In this document: positions 1 through 7,538 of the stretch, piece by piece
Layout: each line of letters starts with the position of its first letter
Position numbering within the stretch: the first letter of the stretch is position 1
DNA from: Gardnerella vaginalis ATCC 14018 = JCM 11026
GTDB lineage: Bacteria; Actinomycetota; Actinomycetes; Actinomycetales; Bifidobacteriaceae
DNA: 64,000 bases
Assembly (NCBI RefSeq): GCF_001042655.1
Contig: NZ_AP012332.1
Location: 124,001 to 188,000, forward strand
Reading direction: 5' to 3'
The notes under the pieces: generated by a model
What the model saw: the letters and a program-made list of their open reading frames with translations, nothing else
Databases searched by the model: none
Told to the model about the DNA's origin: nothing
Program-made: the position numbers and the translations under genes

Positions 1-477
1 ATACATGCTGGTTCGCAAAAGCAATCAATAATGTGGCATGTGCGAGGGCGATTTAGGGCTGCTCAACGAAAGTATGTAACGGTTGCGCGGCGAGTAGGTA
101 ATATGATTCGCAGAACGGCTCCGCTTCTTAGAGAAGACATGATTTTTGTGCGTGTTCGGCAGATTCATATTGACGTTATACATAGCGTTGTTAAACGTTT
201 ATATCAAGAAATGCATAAAGAAACGTATAGCACGGAGCATTGTTCAGCTCTTTTACGTGAGTATAGGACTAGCGAGGCTTTTCTTAGATCGAGACCAAAT
301 GTTGCTATTAGCGTAAAAATGATTGAGCGAATCGATGATGTTAAGCGGCAAGGGTATGCAATTGAGCTTAGGGTTATTCACGATATGTATGAAGCTGGAG
401 ATATTACGCGCGCGCAAGAGAGGCAGCTGCGAAACAACGTTTATGTTATGAGCGTAGATGCTAATTCAGACGTGTAA
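1..477 (+). CDS. C-terminal part of a probable Na+/H+ (cation/proton) antiporter, 5' truncated by the window
   Basis: The frame is open from the first base of the window, so this is the last 158 codons of a longer gene; the ATG at 31 is probably internal. What is visible is a soluble, basic and helical tail with many Arg and Lys. It ends in a helix pattern (ELRVIHDMYEAGDITRAQ followed by LRNNVYVMSVD) resembling the cytoplasmic tails of actinobacterial CPA1/NhaP-type sodium-proton exchangers. The membrane domain lies outside the window, so transport is inferred from the tail only. Such proteins exchange cytoplasmic Na+ or K+ for external protons in pH and salt homeostasis. A hairpin-repeat cluster begins about 57 bases after the stop. 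Confidence 0.5.
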   Translation: MHAGSQKQSIMWHVRGRFRAAQRKYVTVARRVGNMIRRTAPLLREDMIFVRVRQIHIDVIHSVVKRLYQEMHKETYSTEHCSALLREYRTSEAFLRSRPNVAISVKMIERIDDVKRQGYAIELRVIHDMYEAGDITRAQERQLRNNVYVMSVDANSDV

Positions 478-533
478 GTTTTGTGTTAAATGCAGCTTTG
501 TATTGCGTTTGTATTAACTTTACGGCGTGCTGT

Positions 534-805
534 GTCGTTCGCGCGGTCTAAGCGCGCGAACGACTTCGCCGCGCAGAAGCAGTGCTTCTGCTTTGAGCGG
601 CTCAGCGAATCGAGGTGATTTCTCGCGCATTATGCAGCTCGAAATCGTCGATTCGCACGCGGTCTAAGCGCGCGCTATTCCTCGCGGCTATTAGTAGCCG
701 CTCGGCTGATTTGGCACATAAAGTCCACCGGACTTTATGTTTGAGCCAAATCACGCTTTGAAGGAGCTTGAAATGCGTTATGCAATTTCAAGCTCAGTCA
801 AAGCG
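534..805. repeat. Cluster of modular hairpin repeats (two units)
   Basis: A run of inverted repeats fills the gap. Hairpin 1 (534-564) has a 12-bp perfect stem around the loop GTCTAAG. A nested hairpin follows (568-601): outer arms GCCGC/GCGGC and inner GCAGAAGCA/TGCTTCTGC. A third stem spans about 605-656, pairing CGAATCGA with TCGATTCG. Then come GCGGCTA/TAGCCGC (685-702), a second nested hairpin (710-750: outer TTTGGC/GCCAAA, inner ACATAAAGTCC/GGACTTTATGT) and a last stem (753-805: CGCTTTGA/TCAAAGCG outside, GAGCTTGAAAT/ATTTCAAGCTC inside). The same module architecture recurs near 23.0, 31.4, 53.8 and 60.1 kb. Confidence 0.85.
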
Positions 806-856
806 CAATCGAACTACATAAAGTTGCGAATCAACGCAGTTTGTTGCGGTGATACT

Positions 857-1123
857 ATGGGTTACATGTATTTCTTTACTCCGCGCAGATGTGAATCTAC
901 TCAAAAAATAATGTACGCCAACAAAGGGCAGGCTCTTATTGCAGCGGATAAAAGTTTTACGGAACGCGGAGCAAAGCTGTGGGTTTATAAATGCGATTAT
1001 TGCGGAAGTTGGCATTTAACGCATTCAAATCCTGCAATTCGTAAGTATTGCGATATGCGCTCGCGATTTGAAACAACCAAACCTAAGTCTAGAAAACGCG
1101 GATATAAGCCGCGTCTTCGTTAA
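857..1123 (+). CDS. Small conserved-looking protein with a Cys/His zinc-ribbon-like motif
   Basis: An 88-residue basic protein with no assigned function. The centre carries CDYCGSWHLTHS, a CxxC followed by HxxxH spacing that could bind one metal ion; the tail is Arg/Lys rich (KPKSRKRGYKPRLR). Two longer in-frame starts exist at 737 and 773. The 773 ATG has a good Shine-Dalgarno (AAGGAG at 761-766), but that signal and everything up to 805 belong to a hairpin repeat that is clearly not protein-derived. The start at 857 (MGYMYFFTPRR) is therefore preferred although its ribosome site is weak. If 773 is used, the repeat has donated a translation start. A nucleic-acid-binding role is only suggested by charge and motif. 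Confidence 0.55.
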   Translation: MGYMYFFTPRRCESTQKIMYANKGQALIAADKSFTERGAKLWVYKCDYCGSWHLTHSNPAIRKYCDMRSRFETTKPKSRKRGYKPRLR

Positions 1124-1149
1124 ATAATTAACGCTAAAAAATCAATAAA

Positions 1150-1965
1150 TCAATACTTAAAAGTAAATCCTTGCGCATTAAGCTGCGATTCGCAACTATG
1201 GTTTTTGGCTCCAGAATCTACAGCAAGCTTTGTGATTTGTGCGCTGAACGCGTCTACTGGTTTGCTGGCATTTCGCAAATCGTAGTATTTATGCACTCTT
1301 TCATCGAATTCTGCAAGTTTTTCAAGCAAAACATCATCGCTGCTAGGGTATTCATTTTCAAAGAATTGCATGCTCGAATCCATGCGCGGCTTTAGTTCTG
1401 GGGACTGGTCTGGCATTCCAATCGCAAGCCCAAGTACTGGATACGTGTATTTTGGCAACTTCAAAAGTTCAATTAAATCGGGAATGTTGTTCAAAATTGA
1501 ACCAAGGATTACGCATCCGAGCCCAAGTGATTCTGCAGCTGTTTCCATAGCATGCAGTGCAAGAATTGCATCGTTCTGCGACTGTGAGAACCTGTATCCT
1601 GTTTTAAGCGTAAAATCGTTTCCGTCTGCATCAATGCCATTTTTGCGCGCTATAGCAGCATTTCTGTGCTGATCAATAATAAAAACATACAAAAGTGGCG
1701 CTGTGGCTATATAAGTTTGATTTCCAAGCTCGGAAAGCTTTTGTTTAAGATTTTTGCTAGTGATTTTAATTGCGGACCAGTCGTTTAAAAACTGACTACA
1801 AGCTGCGCGCTGTGCTGCTGCTTCCAACGTTTTTACAATATTTTCGCTAATCGGCTCGTTTTTAAAAGCGCGTATAGATCTGCGATTTAGAAGTGTCTGA
1901 ATTGTTTTATTTTCTTCAATCTGTTTATTGTTGTTTTGATCGTTATTTTGTTGCAACTCTGTCAT
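1150..1965 (-). CDS. Nitroreductase-family NAD(P)H-dependent FMN oxidoreductase
   Basis: 271 residues. The nitroreductase fold is recognisable from the N-terminal segment LLNRRSIRAFKNEPIS (residues about 25-40), where the Arg-Arg-Ser pattern contacts the FMN phosphate. A middle region (NDAILALHAMETAAESLGLGCVILGSI) and LLKLPKYTYPVLGLAIGMPD form the core sheet and cofactor pocket. Members reduce nitro compounds, quinones or flavins with NAD(P)H in the cytoplasm; the substrate cannot be told from sequence. The first 20 residues are Asn/Gln rich and probably disordered. The gene is followed on its own strand by the small Cys/His protein, which is convergent, and it is preceded by the DUF4235-like gene on the same strand with a 73-base gap. 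Confidence 0.88.
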   Translation of the reverse strand: MTELQQNNDQNNNKQIEENKTIQTLLNRRSIRAFKNEPISENIVKTLEAAAQRAACSQFLNDWSAIKITSKNLKQKLSELGNQTYIATAPLLYVFIIDQHRNAAIARKNGIDADGNDFTLKTGYRFSQSQNDAILALHAMETAAESLGLGCVILGSILNNIPDLIELLKLPKYTYPVLGLAIGMPDQSPELKPRMDSSMQFFENEYPSSDDVLLEKLAEFDERVHKYYDLRNASKPVDAFSAQITKLAVDSGAKNHSCESQLNAQGFTFKY

Positions 1966-2038
1966 TTTATTTCCTTAAAATTATGCTATTGAAAAATATT
2001 TATGCTATTTAGACTACTTAAAATACTTGTTTTTCTTG

Positions 2039-2623
2039 TTATTTTCTGCGACTTTGCCTTTTCTTAATTGCAGATAGTACCGCGCGATTTGTGTATCTAC
2101 CTGCAACTGTTGTTAATATTGCGCTAAAAATCGCAAGCCCGAGGTTCATGAGCAAAGAATCTTCTTGTTTATTGTCTTTACTGATTTTTTTATAGTCTTC
2201 CCTATTTACGTCTTTATTTTTGCTACTTTTATTTTTTCTGTATTTCTCAAATTGTTTATTTTGCGCGATTTTGTGCATTTTATTGTTTTTTACGTAATGC
2301 TTCCATACGATTTCTGCGACTTTACCTACGACCATTGTAACAATTGCAGGAATTGCAGATTTTGCAATCATATCTAACAAAGTGTCAGGATTTTTAAGTC
2401 TTTTTTGTCTTAATGCAATAGCTTTATCGTTAACCTTGTTTAAACGCTTAATTGTAAGATTTGAAGCGCTGCGGGTTGCGCTGCGAGACGCATTATGAGT
2501 CGCACAATAATCTGCATGTGCGTTGGAAGATTCGGTATAAAATTGACCAGAAAAGTCTTGTCGTGAATTGTGCTGCGAATCATTCCGTGAATCATATCGT
2601 GAATCATTTTGGGTTAACGTCAT
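2039..2623 (-). CDS. DUF4235-like membrane protein with a Ser/Asn/His-rich N-terminus
   Basis: 194 residues. The first ~55 residues are low complexity (Ser, Asp, Asn, His, Arg) with no signal peptide. Two hydrophobic helices follow, one around AIPAIVTMVVGKVAEIVWKHY and one around LMNLGLAIFSAILTTVAGRY, separated by a very Lys/Asn-rich charged loop of about 45 residues. The second helix ends in TNRAVLSAIKKRQSRRK, a positive-inside tail. This two-helix hairpin resembles DUF4235 proteins, which are common in actinobacteria and of unknown function. The DNA codes the low-complexity stretch with the near-repeat SRYDSRNDSQHNSRQD. The ribosome site is weak. The family call is tentative; the membrane topology is well supported. 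Confidence 0.6.
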   Translation of the reverse strand: MTLTQNDSRYDSRNDSQHNSRQDFSGQFYTESSNAHADYCATHNASRSATRSASNLTIKRLNKVNDKAIALRQKRLKNPDTLLDMIAKSAIPAIVTMVVGKVAEIVWKHYVKNNKMHKIAQNKQFEKYRKNKSSKNKDVNREDYKKISKDNKQEDSLLMNLGLAIFSAILTTVAGRYTNRAVLSAIKKRQSRRK

Positions 2624-2806
2624 ATTTTTATGGTAATGGTAGCGAAATACTAATTAGTAATTGACATGTAAAAGTGTTATAAAAGTGTTATAAAAGCGAG
2701 CGAATATGGCAGTGGAGCCAGTTTGTAAGTAATGGGTTTAGATTTGCGCTAAGGCACCAAGCGTAGATTTTTGACTTGTTGGCGGTGCTTAAGGCGGAGT
2801 GGATTT

Positions 2807-3565
2807 ATGCTGAACAGTATTGACGTTGACGTTAATGGTGGTTCATTTAGCGGAGATTCGTATGAGATTCAAGATGTTCCAGCAACTTGTGGCGGAGCTC
2901 CAGAGGGAAGACTTGTTCTTTTGCGTCACGGACAAACTGTTTGGAGCGAATCAGGTCAGCATACAGGTAGAACTGATATACCGCTTACTCAAATTGGTTG
3001 TTCGCAAGCAGTTTATGCTGGTGAGCGCATTCGACAAGCATTTCCTAAGGGTTTTGATGCAGACTGCCAGTTTGTAAGCCCTCTTGTTCGCGCTCGGCAA
3101 ACAGCTCAACTAGCAGGTTTTACGCATTGCACGCCGCTAGAATACGCAGCTGAATGGGATTATGGGTGTGCAGAAGGGCGAACTAGAAAAGATGTCTCCG
3201 CGTTAAGTGGAGTAGAATCGTGGGATGTTTGGCGAGATGGTCCTAAGGCTCTTCCAGAGTTTATGTCGGATTCTTGTGAAGAGTCTCTTCCGAGTGGTGA
3301 AACGGTGAAAGTAGTACGCTGCAATGGGGAAAGTCTGCAGGATGTTTCTGATAGAACGCAAAAAATAATCGACTCTGTTTTGCCAAAGCTTAAAAGCGGC
3401 AAGGATGTGATTATTGTTGCGCACGCGCATGTTCTTAGAATTTTAGCTATGAGATGGTTAGGCGTTGATGCGTCTCAAGCGCGGTTGCTGCGACTAGACA
3501 CCGCCCACTACAGCGCTCTTGGAACTTATAAGGGAGATCGTGTAATCGTTCGCTGGAATTGTTGA
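2807..3565 (+). CDS. Histidine phosphatase / phosphoglycerate-mutase-like protein
   Basis: 252 residues from the ATG at 2807, chosen over an upstream TTG because AAGGCGGAG sits just before it. The catalytic signature LVLLRHGQTVW (His is the phospho-acceptor) is followed by TGRTDIPLTQIGCSQA and a second histidine in VIIVAHAHVLRILAMRWLG, the usual second catalytic His. SPLVRARQTAQLAG supplies the phosphate-binding Arg. A roughly 45-residue insertion in the middle (GPKALPEFMSDSCEESLPSGETVKVVRCNGESLQDVSDR) is longer than in the smallest members. These enzymes hydrolyse phosphomonoesters or interconvert phosphoglycerates in the cytoplasm. Substrate is unknown, and broad-specificity phosphatase is more likely than glycolytic mutase given the short active-site loops. 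Confidence 0.85.
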   Translation: MLNSIDVDVNGGSFSGDSYEIQDVPATCGGAPEGRLVLLRHGQTVWSESGQHTGRTDIPLTQIGCSQAVYAGERIRQAFPKGFDADCQFVSPLVRARQTAQLAGFTHCTPLEYAAEWDYGCAEGRTRKDVSALSGVESWDVWRDGPKALPEFMSDSCEESLPSGETVKVVRCNGESLQDVSDRTQKIIDSVLPKLKSGKDVIIVAHAHVLRILAMRWLGVDASQARLLRLDTAHYSALGTYKGDRVIVRWNC

Positions 3566-3612
3566 TTTGTGATTGTTGCAGATTGTGCGACACGCCATCA
3601 TATCAACACTGC

Positions 3613-3647
3613 TATCGTTTGCAATATCTTTGCATTTGAGGCATAAT
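3613..3647 (+). promoter_or_regulatory. LacI-type operator overlapping the promoter of the binding-protein gene
   Basis: TATCGTTTGCAATATC at 3613-3628 carries the CGTTTGCAA core. A promoter can be read as TTGCAA (3619-3624), a 17-base spacer and CATAAT (3642-3647), so the operator covers the -35 box. The 15-mer TATCGTTTGCAATAT recurs exactly in the malQ promoter at 11853-11867. Confidence 0.7.
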
Positions 3648-3719
3648 AAAAATTGTCGAAAAGGGCACCTAGGGGTGCGGCGGCTCATAGTAGGGTCGAC
3701 GGCATAGGAGAAAGGTTCG

Positions 3720-5063
3720 ATGATGAATCGTACAATTAAGTCAACAATTGCACTTGTAGCTTGCTCCGCGATGGCATTCGGTGCGCTCGCTGCATGTGGT
3801 TCCAGCTCTTCGGATTCTTCCGATAAGGGTAAGGTTTACTTCCTTAACTTCAAGCCAGAATCTGCTGATCAGTGGAAGGAAGTTGCTAAGGAATATACCA
3901 AGAAGACTGGTATTCCTGTAAAGGTCCAGAACGCTGCTTCTGGCACATATGAGCAGTCTCTTAAGAGTGAAATCAGCAAGGGTGATGAAGCCCCTACGCT
4001 CTTCCAGGTGAATGGTCCTGTTGGATATGCATCTTGGAAGGATTACACTGCAGATCTTAAGGATACGGAGCTTTACAAGCAGCTTCAGAACAAGGATATT
4101 GCTCTTAAGGACGGAGATAAGGTTGTTGGTGTTCCATACGCAATGGAAACTTACGGCTTGATTTACAACAAGTCTTTGTTAAAGAAGTACACTGAGCTTA
4201 AGGATGCAAAGGTAAAGTCTGCTGAAGAGATTAATTCCTTCGATAAGCTTAAGGCTGTTGCTGACGACATTCAGGCTCGTAAGAGTGAACTTGGTGTTGA
4301 TGGTGCTTTCACTTCTGCTGGTTTCGATTCCAGCTCTGATTGGCGCTTTAAGACTCACCTTGCAAACATTCCTCTGTACTATGAGTTCAAGGCAGACAAG
4401 GTAACTAAGCAGCCAGCAAAGATCAAGGGCACGTTCCTTGACGGATACAAGAAGATCTTTGATCTTTACATTACTGATTCCACCACTCCTGCAACTCAGC
4501 TCAGCTCTAAGACTGGTGAGGATGCAAACTCTGAGTTCTCGCTTGGCAAGGCTGTGTTCTATCAGAATGGTACTTGGGCTTGGACCGACCTGCAGAAGGC
4601 TGGCATGAAGGCTGAAGACCTTGGCATGCTCCCAATCTACATTGGTGCTAAGGGCGAAGAAAAGCAGGGCTTGGCTACTGGCTCCGAGAACTACTGGTGC
4701 ATTAACGATAAGACTTCGGATGCAAACAAGAAGGCAACTAAGGACTTCTTGAAGTGGGTTCTTACCTCTGATTATGGCAAGGAAGCTATGTCTAAGAAGA
4801 TGGGCTTCACCACTCCATTCAAGAGCTTTGCTGATATGAAGTCTGAGAATCCTTTGACTGCTGCTGCTGTTGAAGATGCTCAGTCTGGTAAGACTCCTGT
4901 AAGCTGGAACTTCACTATGATGCCATCTGACAACTGGAAGAACGATCTTGGCTCCGCATTGCTTGAGTATGCTCAGGGCACTGGCAAGTGGGATAAGGTT
5001 AAGAGCGCCTTCGTTGACAATTGGGCTAAGGAAGTTGCTCAGACTCACGAAGATCAGGATTAA
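3720..5063 (+). CDS. CUT1 sugar ABC transporter solute-binding lipoprotein
   Basis: 447 residues. The N-terminus has a lipoprotein signal (KSTIALVACSAMAFGALAAC) with the lipid-modified Cys in LAAC, followed by a Ser/Asp linker. The body follows the extracellular family-1 solute-binding pattern: KVYFLNFKPESADQWKEVAKEY at the start, GVPYAMETYGLIYNKSLL in the hinge, and late aromatic residues (NYWCINDK, SWNFTMMPSDNW) that can stack on sugar rings. An AGGAGA ribosome site lies 9-10 bases ahead of tandem ATGs at 3720 and 3723. The permeases that should pair with it (6684-8368) are separated from it by a terminator and a LacI gene on the opposite strand. Shared operators tie the loci together and point to alpha-glucan oligosaccharides as ligand. 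Confidence 0.92.
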   Translation: MMNRTIKSTIALVACSAMAFGALAACGSSSSDSSDKGKVYFLNFKPESADQWKEVAKEYTKKTGIPVKVQNAASGTYEQSLKSEISKGDEAPTLFQVNGPVGYASWKDYTADLKDTELYKQLQNKDIALKDGDKVVGVPYAMETYGLIYNKSLLKKYTELKDAKVKSAEEINSFDKLKAVADDIQARKSELGVDGAFTSAGFDSSSDWRFKTHLANIPLYYEFKADKVTKQPAKIKGTFLDGYKKIFDLYITDSTTPATQLSSKTGEDANSEFSLGKAVFYQNGTWAWTDLQKAGMKAEDLGMLPIYIGAKGEEKQGLATGSENYWCINDKTSDANKKATKDFLKWVLTSDYGKEAMSKKMGFTTPFKSFADMKSENPLTAAAVEDAQSGKTPVSWNFTMMPSDNWKNDLGSALLEYAQGTGKWDKVKSAFVDNWAKEVAQTHEDQD

Positions 5064-5194
5064 TCTGAATATTGATTATTTGGCTTAAACTTGATTACAA
5101 ATTAAAGTCATAATTTAAGGACATAATTTAAAACGATAATTTAAGATTGGGCTGTTGATGTAATTGCATTAGCACAGTGCATTAATAGCCTACT

Positions 5195-5236
5195 AAAAGA
5201 GCTTCAAGCCTTAGGTGTTTGAAGCTCTTTTGTTTG
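5195..5236 (+). terminator. Rho-independent terminator after the binding-protein gene
   Basis: A 13-bp perfect stem, AAAAGAGCTTCAA (5195-5207) with TTGAAGCTCTTTT (5219-5231), is followed by TGTTTG. It can serve both the upstream plus-strand gene and the convergent LacI gene that stops at 5315. Confidence 0.8.
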
Positions 5237-5314
5237 AATTTAGGCTGAATTTTGTTTGAATCTATTCTGATATTTAAATAGTATTTTAAGATTGCATTTA
5301 AAATGGTACTTAAA

Positions 5315-6334
5315 CTAAGCTACGTCAAGTTGAGATGTACTCGAGCGCACAATTAACTGTGCTGGAATCGTAATGTATCGGCGACTTTCATCTAAATAAT
5401 CTCCATTAATTAAAGATAAGGTCATTTTTGCAGCATCCACTGCCATGCTTACAGGGTCTTGTCTGATAGTTGTAAGTCCTGTTTCTCTAGCGTAGAAGCT
5501 GTCGTCAAAACCGATAATTGAAAGATCACCTGGTGTGCTGTATCCGCTTCTAGAAAGCTGGAACATTAAAGGTATTGCTATTCCGTCTTCTTGGCATGCG
5601 ATTGCGGTAGGCATACTACTGTTGCTTAAAAGCGATGAAACTATTGAACTTATGCGGTCTAAACCTTCTGGAGCTACGATTTCGGTAGGCGTAATATTGT
5701 TAATCTTGCATTCGTCAATAAACGAATGATAACGTTGTAAAACGCTGAAATGAAGGGAAACATCGCGATTTGTGCGAATATAAGCTATGTTTTTATGACC
5801 TAATCCAATAAGGTGACGAGCCATAAGCCTCGCGCCCTGATTGTCGTCAATATTAATTGTTGCGTCAAAATCGCAGTCCATAGGATATAAGCAGTTTATG
5901 CCTAAAACTGGTACACCAGTTGCCTTTAATGAAGCAACTTCCGACTTATTTACGTCAAATGAGCAAACTATTACGGCATCTGCATTTCTTCGAGTTGGTA
6001 GCATATCAAAGAATTCTGCGCGCTCTTGGCTGCTTGATATTTGGAAAATTGATAGATCGTAGCCTGCTGGGTGAAGAACCTGATTCAATCCTTGCATTAT
6101 GGATGCGCTAAACCACAGGCGAATGCTGTCGCTCATTAGTAGTGCGACTCTTAGAGTTCTGCCAGATTTTAAAGCGGCTGCAGAACGAGATATTGAGAAG
6201 TTTAGTTTTTCTGCAATAGCCAACACTTTGTCGCGAGTTATTGCGGAAACTAAGTTTGGTCGTGTAAATGAGCGTGAAACAGTAGATACTGATACGTGAG
6301 CTTCGTTGGCAACATCTTGAATATTAGCCGGCAT
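5315..6334 (-). CDS. LacI-family transcriptional regulator, probable local maltodextrin-regulon repressor
   Basis: 339 residues. The helix-turn-helix is at the very N-terminus (NIQDVANEAHVSVSTVSRSF), with the hinge helix AAALKSGRTLRVALLMSDS. The remainder is a periplasmic-binding-protein-like sugar sensor with the usual ATINIDDNQGARLMARHLIGLGHKNIAYI and LSIIGFDDSFYARETGLTTIRQD segments. The ATG has GGAG five bases upstream. It sits between a binding-protein gene and two permease genes and is divergent from the permeases. A perfect 10-bp palindrome CAAACGTTTG lies in the divergent gap at 6470-6479. The matching operators at this locus and at malQ make it the best candidate repressor, presumably released by a malto-oligosaccharide. 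The ligand is inferred. Confidence 0.92.
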   Translation of the reverse strand: MPANIQDVANEAHVSVSTVSRSFTRPNLVSAITRDKVLAIAEKLNFSISRSAAALKSGRTLRVALLMSDSIRLWFSASIMQGLNQVLHPAGYDLSIFQISSSQERAEFFDMLPTRRNADAVIVCSFDVNKSEVASLKATGVPVLGINCLYPMDCDFDATINIDDNQGARLMARHLIGLGHKNIAYIRTNRDVSLHFSVLQRYHSFIDECKINNITPTEIVAPEGLDRISSIVSSLLSNSSMPTAIACQEDGIAIPLMFQLSRSGYSTPGDLSIIGFDDSFYARETGLTTIRQDPVSMAVDAAKMTLSLINGDYLDESRRYITIPAQLIVRSSTSQLDVA

Positions 6335-6469
6335 GTGAACTCCTTTATTCGCACAACATCAATATCTTCATCAATATTTTTATTAATGTCTTCATTAATA
6401 TCATTCAATCATCTTCAACGATAGTATATGAGCAGCGCATACATCAATGTTCATTGCGCCTCTTATACA

Positions 6470-6479
6470 CAAACGTTTG
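6470..6479. promoter_or_regulatory. LacI-type operator palindrome in the divergent lacI/permease gap
   Basis: CAAACGTTTG is a perfect 10-bp palindrome, extended to TTGCAAACGTTTG when read on the minus strand. It lies about 135 bases upstream of the LacI start, where it could give autoregulation. Confidence 0.65.
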
Positions 6480-6582
6480 CAATAAAAATAATAATAGCAG
6501 ATTTTGCTGCAAAATCGCCAAAAATAGGGATTTTCTTCACATTTAATTTTGATTTCATCGCGTAACGACATGCAAAAAATGA

Positions 6583-6616
6583 CAACGTTTGACATTGCTG
6601 TTGCATGTAGTAATAT
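6583..6616 (+). promoter_or_regulatory. Promoter of the permease operon with an overlapping LacI-type operator
   Basis: TTGACA at 6589-6594, a 16-base spacer and TAATAT at 6611-6616 give a strong vegetative promoter. The operator-like CAACGTTTGA (6583-6592) overlaps its -35 hexamer. The rest of the 6335-6683 gap holds the other operator, an AT-rich stretch and GTCGACGC/GCGTTG words; no gene is seen. Confidence 0.65.
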
Positions 6617-6683
6617 AAAAGTATTGGTTCGGGCGTCGACGCTCGTACAAGCGTTGTACTCAAGGAGGAGAAAGTGACGAGTC

Positions 6684-7538
6684 ATGATTAATATGAGTGG
6701 AAAAGCAATACGCAAATGGTGGGCGTTATTCGCTTTGCCAACGTTTGCTGCTTTTGTAATCGGCTTTTTAGTGCCATTCGTAATGGGTGTGTATCTTAGC
6801 TTTACTAAGTTCCATACTGTTACGGATGGAAAGTTTGTGGGTATTCGCAATTATCGCAAGGCTTTGCGCGATCCTCATTTTATTCATTCGTTGATTTTCA
6901 CAACTGCTTTTACTGTTGTAACAACAGTTGTTATTAACGTTATTGCTTTTGCAATTGCGTATATGCTTACAAAGAAGTTCAAAGGTTCAAACTTATTCCG
7001 TACAGTGTTCTTTATGCCAAATCTTATTGGTGGCATTGTTTTGGGCTATGTTTGGCAAGTAGTGCTTAATGGTATTTTAGGCTACTTTGGTCGTGCTATT
7101 ACGTATTCTGCGACGTACGGATTCTGGGGCATGGTTCTTTTGATATGCTGGCAGCAAATCGGATATATGATGATTATTTACATTGCTGGTTTGCAGGCGC
7201 TTCCAGGAGATGTTATTGAGGCGGCAGCTGTTGATGGCGCAACACCAATGCAAACGCTGTTTAAGATTACGATTCCTCTTATGATGCCGTCCATTACAGT
7301 GTGCACATTCTTGACTGTTACAAACGGATTCAAGCTGTTCGATCAGAACTTGGCGTTGACTAATGGTGCTCCTTCCAGAAAGTCGGAGATGTTGGCGTTG
7401 AACATTTTCAACACATTCTATGGAAGAATCAATGGTGAAGGCGTCGGTCAGGCAAAGGCAGTCATATTCTTCATCATTGTGGCTGTAATTGCTTTGATTC
7501 AGAACAGGTTGACAACGTCTAAGGAGGTGGCAGCATGA
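6684..7538 (+). CDS. CUT1 sugar ABC transporter permease (MalF-like)
   Basis: 284 residues with about six membrane helices. The conserved cytoplasmic EAA loop, which docks on the ATPase, is seen as EAAAVDGATPMQTLFKITIPLMMP. The N-terminus is short, without the large periplasmic loop of enteric MalF. The ribosome site AGGAGG (6663-6668) is unusually far (15 bases) from the ATG at 6684. A five-codon GTG mini-frame (6674-6691) sits at the ideal distance instead and overlaps this start. The last four bases overlap the next permease (ATGA), so the two are translationally coupled. The pair forms the channel for the binding protein at 3720; no ATPase is encoded nearby. Confidence 0.92.
   Translation: MINMSGKAIRKWWALFALPTFAAFVIGFLVPFVMGVYLSFTKFHTVTDGKFVGIRNYRKALRDPHFIHSLIFTTAFTVVTTVVINVIAFAIAYMLTKKFKGSNLFRTVFFMPNLIGGIVLGYVWQVVLNGILGYFGRAITYSATYGFWGMVLLICWQQIGYMMIIYIAGLQALPGDVIEAAAVDGATPMQTLFKITIPLMMPSITVCTFLTVTNGFKLFDQNLALTNGAPSRKSEMLALNIFNTFYGRINGEGVGQAKAVIFFIIVAVIALIQNRLTTSKEVAA

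Noticed and set aside
4179-5048. 289-codon minus-strand open frame opposite the first binding-protein gene
   Set aside because: It lies entirely inside a well supported gene and has no start signal or domain.
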